A stretch of DNA of 64,000 nucleotides from JADJPO01 sp963724535 (GTDB taxonomy: Bacteria; Actinomycetota; Actinomycetes; Actinomycetales; Kineosporiaceae), in the NCBI GenBank assembly GCA_963724535.1, contig CAVRVD010000021.1, positions 1 to 64,000 on the forward strand. The letters are read 5' to 3'. The notes below the pieces were generated by a model. It was given only the letters and a program-made list of their open reading frames with translations. It was not told the origin of the DNA and did not search any database. The position numbers were made by a program, and so were the translations under genes. Of this stretch, positions 25,290 to 33,881 are shown in pieces (the first letter of the stretch is position 1; the number at the start of each line of letters is the position of its first letter).

Positions 25290-26555
25290 TCATCGCCGGA
25301 CCCGGTCCAGCAGCAGGCAGCGCAGCTCGTCGCCCGGCTGCACCCGGCTCACCTCCTCGGGCACCACGGCCAGGCAGGTCGCCTCGGCCAGGTCGGCCAC
25401 CAGGTGCGAGCCCTGTCCGCCGACCGGACGCACCATGTGCACCCGCTCGCCCTCGCCGTCCACGGTGGTGGCCAGGACGCCGCGAACGAACTGCCGTTTG
25501 CCCGGCGGGGAGGCCCAGCCAACCTCGGCGCGGGCGGTCACCGCGTGCCGGTGCAGGGCGACCTCGCCGCACATCTTGCGCAGCATCGGCCGGCCGAACA
25601 CCTCGAAGGAGACCATGGAGCTGACCGGGTTGCCGGGCAGGGTGAGCACCGGGACCCGGCGCCCGCCGGCCCGCTCGGCGACGTGCCCGAACCCCTGCGG
25701 CATGCCGGGCTGCATGGCCACCTTGCCGAACCACACCGAGCCGACCTGCGGGTCGAGCAGCACCGCCTTGACCGGGTCGTAGGCACCGGCGGAGACCCCG
25801 CCGCTGGTGATCACCAGGTCGGCGTCGGCGCAGGCGGCCTCGATCGCCGCCCGCACCTCGGACTCCCGGTCGCCGACGAACCCGGCATAGCGGACCCGGG
25901 CACCCAGCTCGAGTGCGGCGGCCAGCAGCGCATACCCGTTGGAGTCGTAGATCTGCCCGTACCCCAGCGGGTGTCCGGGCGGTACCAGCTCGCTGCCGGT
26001 GGAGACGATGACCACCCGCGGTCGGGGGTGGACCAGCACCCGGTCCAGACCGACCGCTGCCAGCAGGCCGACGTGCCGAGGACTGATCCGCACCCCAGTG
26101 GTCAGGAGCAGCTCACCGGCCCGCACGTCCTCGCCCGCCGACCGCAGGAACTGGCCGGCCTGCGGGGCCTGACGCACGCTGACCGTGCTGGTTCCCGCAT
26201 CGGTCCACTCCACCGGCACCACGGCGTCCGTGCCCTCCGGGACCGGGGCGCCGGTCATCACCCGCACCGCCGTGCCCGGCAGGATCCGGATCGGCGTGGA
26301 CGGACCGGCCGGCACGTCGGCGGCGACCGGCAGGCTGACCGGCCGGTCCTCGGCAGCGCTCGCGACGTCCGGCATCAGCACGGCGTAGCCGTCCATCGAA
26401 GAGTTCGCGAACCCGGGCAGGTCCACCGCCGCCAGGACCTCCTGGGCGAGCAGGCAGTCCACGGCGTCGACCAGGCCGACCTCGATCGGCGCCAGCAGGT
26501 CCACGCCGGCCAGGCACCGGCTCAGGTGCTCCTCGACCGGGATCACACCGGCCAC
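25290..26555 (-). CDS. glp: MoeA/gephyrin-like protein Glp
   Basis: GTG 26555 gives 421 residues. Landmarks are S-S-M-D-G-Y-A-V near 50, R-V-M-T-G-A-P-V-P-E-G near 100, V-S-T-G-S-E-L, T-S-G-G-V-S-A-G-A-Y-D near 250 and L-T-L-P-G-N-P-V-S-S-M-V-S-F. MoeA inserts molybdate into molybdopterin. In Corynebacterium the gephyrin-like paralogue beside the GLPR/SepX gene instead acts in division. Position in the galU-glp-moaC-mog-rimJ-sepX block favours the Glp role, but sequence alone cannot separate the two. It is 28 bp downstream of galU. Confidence 0.85.
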   Translation of the reverse strand: MAGVIPVEEHLSRCLAGVDLLAPIEVGLVDAVDCLLAQEVLAAVDLPGFANSSMDGYAVLMPDVASAAEDRPVSLPVAADVPAGPSTPIRILPGTAVRVMTGAPVPEGTDAVVPVEWTDAGTSTVSVRQAPQAGQFLRSAGEDVRAGELLLTTGVRISPRHVGLLAAVGLDRVLVHPRPRVVIVSTGSELVPPGHPLGYGQIYDSNGYALLAAALELGARVRYAGFVGDRESEVRAAIEAACADADLVITSGGVSAGAYDPVKAVLLDPQVGSVWFGKVAMQPGMPQGFGHVAERAGGRRVPVLTLPGNPVSSMVSFEVFGRPMLRKMCGEVALHRHAVTARAEVGWASPPGKRQFVRGVLATTVDGEGERVHMVRPVGGQGSHLVADLAEATCLAVVPEEVSRVQPGDELRCLLLDRVRR

Positions 26556-26583
26556 CCTCGGCGAGCGCTCGCGGCGCGCCCGG

Positions 26584-27531
26584 CTACCGCGACGCGGTGT
26601 ACTCGCGCAGCCATGCCGTCAGGTCCGGTCCGAGATCGGACTGCTCGCAGGCGATCTGGACGATGGCCTTGAGGTAGTCCAGCCGGTCGCCGGTGTCGTA
26701 GCGTCGGCCGCGGAAGACCACCCCGTACACGCCGCTGCCCGCACCGTCGGCCGCGGCCAGGGTCTGCAGCGCATCGGTCAGCTGGATCTCCCCACCCCGC
26801 CCGGGCGGGGTCTCGCGCAGCACGTCGAACACCCTTGGGTGCAGCACATACCGGCCAATCACGGCCAGGTTGCTCGGCGCCTCGGCCGGATCGGGCTTCT
26901 CCACCATGCCGGTGACCCGCACGACGTCGTCGGTGCCGGTGGGCTCGACGGCGGCGCAGCCGTACAGGTACACCTGCTCGCGCGGCACCTCCATCAGGGC
27001 CACCACGCTGGCCCGGTGCCGGCGCTGGACGTCCACCATCTGCGCCAGCAACGGGTCCCGGACGTCGATCAGGTCGTCGCCGAGAAGGACGGCGAAGGGA
27101 TGCTCGCCCACGTGACCGGCGGCGCACAGGACGGCGTGGCCCAGACCCTTGGGGTCACCCTGGCGCACGAAGTGCATGTCGGCCAGGTCGTTGGTCTGCT
27201 GCACCGCCGCCAGCCGGGACTCCTCACCCTTGGCCTGCAGCACCGCTTCGAGCTCGTAGACCCGGTCGAAGTGGTTCTCCATCGAGGTCTTGTTGCGACC
27301 GGTCACCATCAGCACGTCGGTGAGCCCGGCCGCGACGGCCTCCTCCACGACGTACTGGATGGCCGGCTTGTCGACGACCGGCAGCATCTCCTTGGGCGTG
27401 GCCTTGGTCGCCGGCAGGAACCGGGTGCCCAGCCCGGCCGCGGGGATCACCGCCTTGGTCACCGCCGGTCCGAGGTCGCCGCCGCCGGACACCTCGCCAC
27501 TCGGTCGAGGGGTGCCCATGGTCTGCGTCAT
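26584..27531 (-). CDS. galU: UTP-glucose-1-phosphate uridylyltransferase
   Basis: The product has 315 residues. The nucleotidyltransferase signature A-A-G-L-G-T-R-F-L-P-A-T-K-A-T-P-K-E-M-L-P is complete, with K-P-A-I-Q-Y-V-V-E-E-A and Y-D-T-G-D-R-L-D-Y-L-K-A near the end. It makes UDP-glucose for envelope polysaccharides and glycolipids. A 25-residue hydrophilic leader precedes the fold. It heads the leftward glp-moaC-mog run; the diguanylate cyclase gene lies 128 bp upstream on the same strand. Confidence 0.95.
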   Translation of the reverse strand: MTQTMGTPRPSGEVSGGGDLGPAVTKAVIPAAGLGTRFLPATKATPKEMLPVVDKPAIQYVVEEAVAAGLTDVLMVTGRNKTSMENHFDRVYELEAVLQAKGEESRLAAVQQTNDLADMHFVRQGDPKGLGHAVLCAAGHVGEHPFAVLLGDDLIDVRDPLLAQMVDVQRRHRASVVALMEVPREQVYLYGCAAVEPTGTDDVVRVTGMVEKPDPAEAPSNLAVIGRYVLHPRVFDVLRETPPGRGGEIQLTDALQTLAAADGAGSGVYGVVFRGRRYDTGDRLDYLKAIVQIACEQSDLGPDLTAWLREYTASR

Positions 27532-27659
27532 GCCCGCTCCAGATCTGCTCGTGCGTGTCCGGTCCCGAACGCCGACCTACCCGAGACGTCGCCGGACGTC
27601 GCCCATCCCTGCCGAGCCCCATCCTTGCCGAGCCTGCCCGGGCAGGGAAACCCGGGTCC

Positions 27660-29093
27660 TCACCCCGGTGCGTCCCCCGAGGCCGGTGAGCCGGTGCGGC
27701 TGCGCGGCACGACCGGGTACCGGGCGCGCGGGTCCTCTGCCCCGCCGCGCGGCGGGGCGAGGCACCACCGGTCCCGCCCGGTCCGCTTGGCCTCGTACAG
27801 GGCGACGTCGGCGGCGTGCATCACCGCCGCCGCGCTGTCGGCGTGCTCGGGATAGCTGGCCACCCCGATCGAGGTGGTCACCGACCGGGACAGCCCGCTG
27901 TACCGGAACGGCTGGGAGCGCACTCGGTCAAGGATCCGCCGGGCCACCGCCTGCGCCCCGGCCGAGCCGGTCTCCGGCAGCACGACGGTGAACTCCTCAC
28001 CCCCGCGCCGGGCGACCAGGTCGACCTCGCGCACGCACCCGTGCAGCCGGGCCGCGAACTCGCGCAGCACGGCGTCGCCGAAGTCGTGCCCGGCGACGTC
28101 GTTGACCTGCTTGAAGTGGTCCAGGTCGAGCATCAGCACCGACAGCGTCCGCCCGAACCGGTGGGCCCGCTCCACCTCCCGGTTCAGGCTGGAGGTGAGG
28201 TGGCGCACGTTGCCGGCCCCGGTCAGCGCGTCGGTCACCGACAGCCGCCGGGCGTCCAGGTGCTCACGGACGTTGGCGACGGCGGTGCCCGCCTGGGCGG
28301 CCAGGGCCTCGACGGCGGCCACGGCCGCCTCGTCCGGAACGGCACCGCCACGCCGGACGGCGACCGCGAGCACCCCGATCACACTCGGCCCCCGGCGCAG
28401 CGGAGCGGCCAGGGCAGGCCCGGCGACCGGGTCGAGGTCGCCGGTGGCGCACCGACCGGTCCGGGCGGACCGGCCGCCGAGGGTGGACAGCCGCTCGAGG
28501 ACCTCGCTGACCCACACCCCGCCGGCGCCGTCCGGCACCGAGGAGACCCGTTCGGTCAGCTCTGAGGCGTCCCCGAGCAGCACGGTGCCGACCTGCGCCG
28601 AGGCGGCCCGACAGGCGGCGTCAACCACCGTGCGCAGCAGCCCGTCGAGGTCGTGAGTGCTGGCCAGGGCCTCACCGAACTGCTCGTAGGCGGCGGCCAG
28701 GGCGCGCTCGCGCCGTCCGAGCTCGCCCTGGGTGCGCTGCAGGCGCAGAGCCACCGCGTCCAGGGCCACCCCGAGCCGGCCGACCTCGTCCTCGCCGCCG
28801 ACGCCGCTGCGCGCCTGCAGGTCGCCGTCGGCGACCGCCGCGGCGGCCTGGGCCAGGTGCTCGACCGCCGCCAGCGGGCGGCTGAGCCGGACCGCGAGCA
28901 GCACCACCAGGGCCATCGTCGCGACCACCAGCAGCGCGGCGAGGACCACCGCAAGCGGTCGTGGGCCGCCGGCGGCGCCGGACCCGGCGAGCACCGGAAC
29001 GGCCAGCAGCAGCATCGCCGCCAGCAGCGGACCGAGCATGACCGTCGACATGGTCAGCGCGACCCGTGCCCGCAGGGACACCCCACCCCACAT
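27660..29093 (-). CDS. membrane diguanylate cyclase (HAMP-GAF-GGDEF)
   Basis: ATG 29093 gives 477 residues. Two hydrophobic helices (about 12-35 and 44-66) lead into a HAMP-like linker, then a GAF-like domain (about 130-285), then GGDEF (about 300-460). The active site R-R-G-G-E-E-F is intact, as are L-D-L-D-H-F-K-Q-V-N-D and the inhibitory I-site R-E-V-D nine residues before G-G-E-E-F. It should make cyclic di-GMP from GTP in response to a signal bound by GAF, with product inhibition. No EAL domain is present. A start a few codons later (GTG) is possible. Confidence 0.9.
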   Translation of the reverse strand: MWGGVSLRARVALTMSTVMLGPLLAAMLLLAVPVLAGSGAAGGPRPLAVVLAALLVVATMALVVLLAVRLSRPLAAVEHLAQAAAAVADGDLQARSGVGGEDEVGRLGVALDAVALRLQRTQGELGRRERALAAAYEQFGEALASTHDLDGLLRTVVDAACRAASAQVGTVLLGDASELTERVSSVPDGAGGVWVSEVLERLSTLGGRSARTGRCATGDLDPVAGPALAAPLRRGPSVIGVLAVAVRRGGAVPDEAAVAAVEALAAQAGTAVANVREHLDARRLSVTDALTGAGNVRHLTSSLNREVERAHRFGRTLSVLMLDLDHFKQVNDVAGHDFGDAVLREFAARLHGCVREVDLVARRGGEEFTVVLPETGSAGAQAVARRILDRVRSQPFRYSGLSRSVTTSIGVASYPEHADSAAAVMHAADVALYEAKRTGRDRWCLAPPRGGAEDPRARYPVVPRSRTGSPASGDAPG

Positions 29094-29405
29094 CCAACGA
29101 CCCTGGCGACGTCCAGCTTCGCCTGCACCGACCGGCGCAGGTGGACAAAGAGTAGTCAGAGAACCCCTCTGCGTGACGGGTATTCCGAAGACCGGTGCCA
29201 TCGGATCCGGCAATCCGCCGAACGGACGAGGCAACCGTTGACTGGGGCAACCCCCAGCCGGCGGTCTGTGGGAGGGGCAGAGCCTGGACAGGACCACGGA
29301 TCCGCGGGAAAGGATCCGGCGCCAAGGATTGGCCAGGGAAGTCCCTGCGGGCGCAAGATAGAACCAGGCTAGTTTCCGCTCGGCCAGCAGGCAGGGAGGG
29401 ACGTC
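29094..29405. promoter_or_regulatory. divergent leader with nested inverted repeats
   Basis: This 312-base region separates the diguanylate cyclase from the folate gene. CGGATCC/GGATCCG (29297-29318) is a hairpin. Just downstream, GGCGCC and GGGCGC enclose CAGGGA-AG-TCCCTG at about 29318-29353, then AGATAGAACCAGGCTAG follows. The folding suggests a structured 5' leader for the rightward gene, whose start codon is abnormal. No known riboswitch class is recognised. Confidence 0.4.
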
Positions 29406-30014
29406 ATCACGAACGCCGTCATCGGGCTCACCGAGTCCAAGAGCGCACTGCGCAGCCGGATCCGCGCCGACCGGCGAGATCGCCCGTCCGAGATCGCCGA
29501 GGACGACGCGCGCGCCCTGGCCACCCTCGTCATGGAGCTGCCGGAGGTGCAGCACGCCTCCTGCGTCGCCATGTTCGCCTCGGTCGGCGGCGAGGTCGAC
29601 ACCGGCCCGTTGCGGGCCGCGCTGGACCGGGCCGGGGTCCGGGTGCTGCTGCCGGTCGTCCTGCCCGCCGGCGTGCTGGACTGGGCCGAGGACACCGGCG
29701 AGGAGAACCAGGCACCGCCGCGCAGCATCGGCGGCCCGGAACCGACCGGATCCCGGCTGGGCCCCGAGGCGGTGCGCAACGTCGACGTCATGCTGGTCCC
29801 AGCGCTCGCCGTGGACACCCTCGGCCGACGGCTCGGCCAGGGCGCCGGTTACTACGACCGGGTGCTGGCGATGCTGTCCCCCGCCATCCCGGTGATCGCC
29901 CTGGTGCACGAGGAGGAGGTCCTCGACGCCGCCGTCGAGCCGATCCCGATTGAACCGCACGACCTGCCGGTGCACGCCGTCGCCACTCCCCGTCGCTGCC
30001 TGCGCGTGCGCTGA
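29406..30014 (+). CDS. 5-formyltetrahydrofolate cyclo-ligase (no canonical start codon)
   Basis: The frame is open from TAG 29370-29372. The family's N-terminal K-S-A-L-R-S-R-I-R-A-D-R-R is encoded from about 29436, but the only ATG/GTG/TTG in frame is ATG 29532, which would remove it. A strong GGGAGGG at 29394-29400 points to ATC 29406 as start. Conserved segments include V-D-V-M-L-V-P-A-L-A-V-D and G-R-R-L-G-Q-G-A-G-Y-Y-D-R-V-L. It converts 5-formyl-THF to methenyl-THF using ATP. With the ATC start it has 202 residues. Either a rare start, a point mutation or a sequence error explains this. Confidence 0.8.
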   Translation: MTNAVIGLTESKSALRSRIRADRRDRPSEIAEDDARALATLVMELPEVQHASCVAMFASVGGEVDTGPLRAALDRAGVRVLLPVVLPAGVLDWAEDTGEENQAPPRSIGGPEPTGSRLGPEAVRNVDVMLVPALAVDTLGRRLGQGAGYYDRVLAMLSPAIPVIALVHEEEVLDAAVEPIPIEPHDLPVHAVATPRRCLRVR

Positions 30015-30020
30015 CGCTCG

Positions 30021-31514
30021 GTGAGCGTCGAGCGCCTCGGGGACGTCCTCCTCGTCTCCAGCGCCGTGCTGCTGGTCGCCGTCGCCGCGGTCCGGCTCAG
30101 CGTCAGGCTCGGGCTGCCCTCGCTGCTGGTCTACCTGGGCATCGGCCTGGTGATCGGCGAGCAGACCTCCTTCACCGACACCGAGCTGGCCGGGGCGCTC
30201 GGCTACGCCGCCCTGGTGGCGATCCTCGCCGAGGGCGGTCTGACCACCCGCTGGGACTCGATCCGGCCCACGGTGGTGCCCACCGCCGTCCTGTCCACAG
30301 TCGGCACGGTGGTCTCGATCGCGGTCACCGGCGCCGTGGCGCACTACGTTCTCGCCCTGGAGTGGCAGCAGGCGCTGCTCGTCGGCGCGGTGTTGTCCTC
30401 GACCGACGCCGCCGCCGTCTTCTCGGTGTTGCGCACCGTGCCCCTGCCGGAGCGCCTGGTCGGCATGCTCGAGGCGGAGTCCGGCTTCAACGACGCACCG
30501 GTGGTCATCGCGGTGGTCGCGCTGACCTCGCGGGCCCTGGGCGATGCCGACCACCCCTGGTGGATGCTCGCCGTGGAGGGAGTCACCGAACTGGCGGTGG
30601 GTGCCGCGGTCGGCGTCGTCGTCGGGCGCTACGGCGCGGAGGCGATCCGCCGGGTGGCGCTGCCCGCCTCCGGCCTGTACCCGATCGCCGTCCTGGGGCT
30701 GATCGGGTTCAGCTACGGCTTCTCGGTGGCCCTGCACGGCTCCGGGTTCCTCGCCGTCTACCTGGCGGCGCTGGTCCTGGGCAACGTCCGGCTGCCGCAC
30801 GGGGCGGCGGTGCGTGGCTTCGCCGAGGGGCTGGGCTGGGTGGCCCAGATCGGGCTGTTCGTGCTGCTCGGCCTGCTCGCCACGCCGCAGCGGCTGTCCG
30901 ACCAGCTCACCACGGCGATCGCGTTGGGCGCGCTGCTGCTGTTCGTGGCCCGACCGCTGTCGGTGTTGGCCAGCGTGAGCTGGTTCCGGATCCCGCTGCG
31001 CGAGCAGGCGTTCCTGTCCTGGGCAGGGCTGCGTGGGGCGGTGCCGATCGTGCTGGCCACCGTGCCCTGGTCACGGGGCCTGTCCGGCAGCACCGCCCTG
31101 TTCGACCTGGTGTTCGTGCTGGTCGTGGTGTTCACCCTGGTGCAGGGGCCCACGCTGCCGTGGGTGGCCCGCCGGCTCGGGTTGAGCGGGCAGGTCGCGA
31201 CCACCGATCTCGGCCTGGAGAGCCAGCCGCTGGGGGCGCTGAACGCCGACGTGATCCAGGTCAGGGTGGGCTCGACCTCACGGCTGCACGGGGTGGAGGT
31301 GTTCGAGCTGCGACTGCCGCAGGGGGCGAACGTGACCCTCGTCGTCCGCGGCGGCGAGCCGTTCGTGCCCACCCCGACCACGTCGTTGCGCCACGGCGAC
31401 GACCTGATCGTGGTCACCGCCGCCGACGTCCGGGAGGCAGCGCAGCACCGTCTCGAGGCGGTCAGCCGGGGGGGCAAGCTGGCCGGCTGGCACCGGGCCG
31501 CGCGAGCACACTGA
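30021..31514 (+). CDS. monovalent cation/proton antiporter with RCK-C domain
   Basis: GTG 30021 lies six bases after the previous stop, so the pair is co-transcribed. It has 497 residues. About twelve hydrophobic helices carry CPA1-type motifs (S-S-T-D-A-A-A-V-F-S-V-L and E-A-E-S-G-F-N-D-A-P-V-V-I). The C-terminal 100 residues are an RCK/TrkA-C domain (V-I-Q-V-R-V-G...H-G-D-D-L-I-V-V-T-A). It likely exchanges K+ or Na+ for protons, gated by a cytoplasmic ligand such as a nucleotide. A CIRCE-like operator follows before the next gene. Confidence 0.9.
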   Translation: MSVERLGDVLLVSSAVLLVAVAAVRLSVRLGLPSLLVYLGIGLVIGEQTSFTDTELAGALGYAALVAILAEGGLTTRWDSIRPTVVPTAVLSTVGTVVSIAVTGAVAHYVLALEWQQALLVGAVLSSTDAAAVFSVLRTVPLPERLVGMLEAESGFNDAPVVIAVVALTSRALGDADHPWWMLAVEGVTELAVGAAVGVVVGRYGAEAIRRVALPASGLYPIAVLGLIGFSYGFSVALHGSGFLAVYLAALVLGNVRLPHGAAVRGFAEGLGWVAQIGLFVLLGLLATPQRLSDQLTTAIALGALLLFVARPLSVLASVSWFRIPLREQAFLSWAGLRGAVPIVLATVPWSRGLSGSTALFDLVFVLVVVFTLVQGPTLPWVARRLGLSGQVATTDLGLESQPLGALNADVIQVRVGSTSRLHGVEVFELRLPQGANVTLVVRGGEPFVPTPTTSLRHGDDLIVVTAADVREAAQHRLEAVSRGGKLAGWHRAARAH

Positions 31515-31556
31515 CCTGGGTCGGCGCACTCCGTCCCGCCGGCGCAGGGCATACAC

Positions 31557-31583
31557 TTGGCACTCGACGCGTTAGAGTGCCAA
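31557..31583. promoter_or_regulatory. CIRCE-type HrcA operator
   Basis: TTGGCACTC-N9-GAGTGCCAA is a perfect inverted repeat with the nine-base spacer that defines CIRCE (consensus TTAGCACTC-N9-GAGTGCTAA). It lies 77 bp before the FmdB start, overlapping a CATACACT -10-like element. It predicts heat-shock control by HrcA. Confidence 0.8.
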
Positions 31584-31660
31584 GACGGTCCATTGACCCA
31601 CGGTTCTCGCCACACCACTGCCTTCGTCCCGACGGACGAGCCGAGCGCCAGGAGGCCCAC

Positions 31661-32038
31661 GTGCCGACGTACGCTTACGCGTGCACAGCCTGCGACCACC
31701 GCTTCGAGGCCCAGCAGTCGTTCACCGACGACGCGCTGACCGAGTGCCCGCAGTGCCAGAGCCGGCTGCGCAAGCTGTTCAACGCCGTCGGCATCGTGTT
31801 CAAGGGGTCCGGCTTCTACCGCACCGACTCCCGCAACGGCTCGGACGGTGGGGCGGGCGGATCGGCCAAGGGCGAGTCGGCCAATGGATCGACGAGCGAG
31901 GCGTCGGGCTCGACGGACTCCGGCTCGTCGACGTCGTCCGGCTCGTCCTCCGCAGACTCGCCCCCGAGCACGTCGACGTCCAAGTCGCCGAAACCGTCGT
32001 CCAAGCCGCCGTCACCCAAGGCCACCTCGGCTGCGTGA
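31661..32038 (+). CDS. FmdB-family zinc-ribbon protein
   Basis: GTG 31661 follows AGGAGG. The product has 125 residues. The first 50 are the FmdB zinc ribbon (P-T-Y-A-Y-A-C-T-A-C-D-H-R-F-E, C-P-Q-C); then F-K-G-S-G-F-Y-R-T-D-S and a long Ser/Gly/Pro/Lys low-complexity tail. The fold is a putative regulatory or assembly factor of unknown target. The CIRCE operator upstream makes it a predicted member of the heat-shock regulon, which is a more specific hint than usual for this family. Confidence 0.9.
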   Translation: MPTYAYACTACDHRFEAQQSFTDDALTECPQCQSRLRKLFNAVGIVFKGSGFYRTDSRNGSDGGAGGSAKGESANGSTSEASGSTDSGSSTSSGSSSADSPPSTSTSKSPKPSSKPPSPKATSAA

Positions 32039-32139
32039 TCCCGGTCCAGCGCACCGGGCCCGTACCGCCCAACGACGTTATCCACAGGTAAGCCCGCGGC
32101 GGCGGCGCGGGGTCGCCTGCGCCGGGTAGCGTCCCCGCC

Positions 32140-33060
32140 GTGAGCGGAGCAGACGAGCGCACGTCAGACGAACACCGGCCAGTTGATCCCAGCGCCGACC
32201 AACCCAGTGCCGACCAACCCAGTGCCGACCAACCCAGCGCCGACATCGGCGTGATCGGCGGGTCCGGCTTCTACAGCTGGTTGGAGGACGCCGTCCCGGT
32301 CGAGGTGGCCACCCCGTTCGGTGAGCCCAGCGAGACCCCGGTGGTCGGCCGGGTGGGCGGCGTGCGGGTCGCCTTCCTGCCACGGCACGGCCGCGACCAC
32401 CGGTTCCCGCCGCACCGGGTGAACTACCGGGCCAACCTGTGGGCGCTGCGCAGCCTCGGGGTGCGTCAGGTGCTCGGCCCGTGCGCGGTCGGGTCGATGC
32501 ACCCCGACCTCGGCCCCGGGTCCCTGATCATCCCGGACCAGGTCATCGACCGCACCTGGGGCCGCGAGCACAGCGTCTACGAGGGTTCGGCCGGCCACCA
32601 CGAGCCGGGCCGGGGGCAGCACGCCATCCACGTCGCCTTCGCCGACCCCTACTGTCCGCGCGGTCGACGGGTGGCCCTGGACGCCGCCGCCGACCGGGGG
32701 TGGCCGGCCCGGGACGGGGCCACCCTGGTCGTGATCAACGGGCCACGGTTCTCCAGCCGCGCCGAGTCCCGATGGCACGCCGCCACCGGCGCGGACGTGG
32801 TCGGCATGACCGGGATGCCGGAAGCGTCGATCGCCCGCGAGCTCGCGCTGTGCTACACCAGCCTGGCCATCGTGACCGACCTGGACGCCGGCTTAGAGCA
32901 CGGCGACGGGGTCACCCATGCCGAGGTGATGGCGGTGTTCGCCCAGAGCATCGAGACGCTCAAGACCGTGCTGTCCGCGGCTGTCGCCGCGCTGCCGGAC
33001 GACGACTGCACCTGCCGGCACTCGGTCGACGGGCTGCCGCTGCCGTTCACCCTGCCCTGA
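32140..33060 (+). CDS. S-methyl-5'-thioadenosine phosphorylase (MTAP)
   Basis: The product has 306 residues from GTG 32140. G-V-I-G-G-S-G-F-Y-S-W opens the fold; F-L-P-R-H-G-R-D-H-R-F-P-P-H-R-V-N-Y-R-A-N is the phosphate/ribose segment; and N-G-P-R-F-S-S-R-A-E-S-R-W plus V-V-G-M-T-G-M-P-E-A form the base pocket. It cleaves methylthioadenosine in methionine salvage; other purine nucleosides are possible. The first 35 residues are an extension built of a 5-residue repeat (P-S-A-D-Q), encoded by a 15-bp tandem repeat at 32188-32245. Confidence 0.9.
   Translation: MSGADERTSDEHRPVDPSADQPSADQPSADQPSADIGVIGGSGFYSWLEDAVPVEVATPFGEPSETPVVGRVGGVRVAFLPRHGRDHRFPPHRVNYRANLWALRSLGVRQVLGPCAVGSMHPDLGPGSLIIPDQVIDRTWGREHSVYEGSAGHHEPGRGQHAIHVAFADPYCPRGRRVALDAAADRGWPARDGATLVVINGPRFSSRAESRWHAATGADVVGMTGMPEASIARELALCYTSLAIVTDLDAGLEHGDGVTHAEVMAVFAQSIETLKTVLSAAVAALPDDDCTCRHSVDGLPLPFTLP
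32188..32245 (+). repeat. 15-bp coding tandem repeat in MTAP
   Basis: CCCAGYGCCGACCAA occurs three times in full and once in part, giving P-S-A-D-Q repeats in the N-terminal extension. Copy number could vary between strains without a frame change. Confidence 0.85.
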
Positions 33061-33095
33061 GCGTTGGCGGAGGCCGTTCCGATGAGCACCCGCCG

Positions 33096-33869
33096 ATGAG
33101 CACGCTGCTGCCCGGTCGGCCACGACAGGTCCACCCACCGGTTCGGGTGCCCGGCGACCGCCGGGCCTGGCTGCGGCATGCCCGCCGCTCGCTGCGCCAA
33201 GCAGTGGCTGCCCGGCGCCGCCTGGTCACCGCCGCCCTGGTCGCGGCCGGGGTCGCCGCCGGGCTGCAGGCCCTCGCCCCGCCACCACCGCTCACCGAGC
33301 CGGTGCTGGTCGCGGCAGCGGACCTGCCCGCCGGGCTGGCGCTGACCGACGCCGACGTCAAGGTCGCGCACTGGCCGGCTGAGCTGGTGCCGCCGGGCGG
33401 CGTGCCGAGCCTCGAGGAGGTGGTCGGCGCGGTGCTGGCCACACCGCTGCGGGCCGGCGAGGCGGTCAGCGGCACCCGACTGCTCGGCGCGGGTCTGCTG
33501 GTCGGCCAGCCTCCGGGCACCGGGTCGATGGCGGTACGGCTGGCCGAGCCGGTGTCCGGGCTGGTCCGTGCCGGTGACCGGGTGGACCTGCTCGCCGGTC
33601 CCGACCCGGACGCCGCCCTGTCGCCGGGGGCGTGGGCAGCAGCCGGCCGGGCGGTAGTGGCCGCCAGCGACGTCCTGGTCCTTGCCGTGGGTGGGGCCGG
33701 GTCCGGTCCGACGACGGACAACGGGCCCGACCTGCTGGGCGGACCCGCCCCGGCCGCTGACGAATCCGGCGGGACGCTGGTGGTCGCGCTCACCCAGGCC
33801 GGCGCGATGCGCCTGCAGGCGCTCGGGGCCGGACGGTCGCTGGCCGTGATGGTGCGGCCCTCCAGCTGA
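33096..33869 (+). CDS. SAF-domain (CpaB/FlgA-like) membrane-anchored protein
   Basis: ATG 33096 gives 257 residues. A basic N-terminus and one membrane helix (about 43-57) precede a SAF domain (E-P-V-L-V-A-A-A-D-L-P-A-G-L-A-L-T-D-A-D-V). S-M-A-V-R-L-A-E-P-V-S-G-L-V-R-A-G-D-R-V-D-L is the CpaB-type second part. Such proteins assist pilus or surface assembly. A five-codon ORF (M-S-T-R-R) with the only good ribosome site (GGAGG 33069-33073) begins at 33082 and its TGA overlaps this ATG, so translation may be by re-initiation. A 20-bp palindrome after the gene is the likely terminator. Confidence 0.8.
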   Translation: MSTLLPGRPRQVHPPVRVPGDRRAWLRHARRSLRQAVAARRRLVTAALVAAGVAAGLQALAPPPPLTEPVLVAAADLPAGLALTDADVKVAHWPAELVPPGGVPSLEEVVGAVLATPLRAGEAVSGTRLLGAGLLVGQPPGTGSMAVRLAEPVSGLVRAGDRVDLLAGPDPDAALSPGAWAAAGRAVVAASDVLVLAVGGAGSGPTTDNGPDLLGGPAPAADESGGTLVVALTQAGAMRLQALGAGRSLAVMVRPSS

Positions 33870-33881
33870 TCGTCGGCGCGT

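Noticed and set aside
29297..29405. THF riboswitch or 6S RNA upstream of the folate gene
   Set aside because: The stems do not match the conserved core of either class as far as I can see; kept only as a structured leader.
29094..30800. Long upstream extension of the diguanylate cyclase frame
   Set aside because: The extension runs antisense over the folate and antiporter genes; the membrane helices begin at 29093, so the gene starts there.
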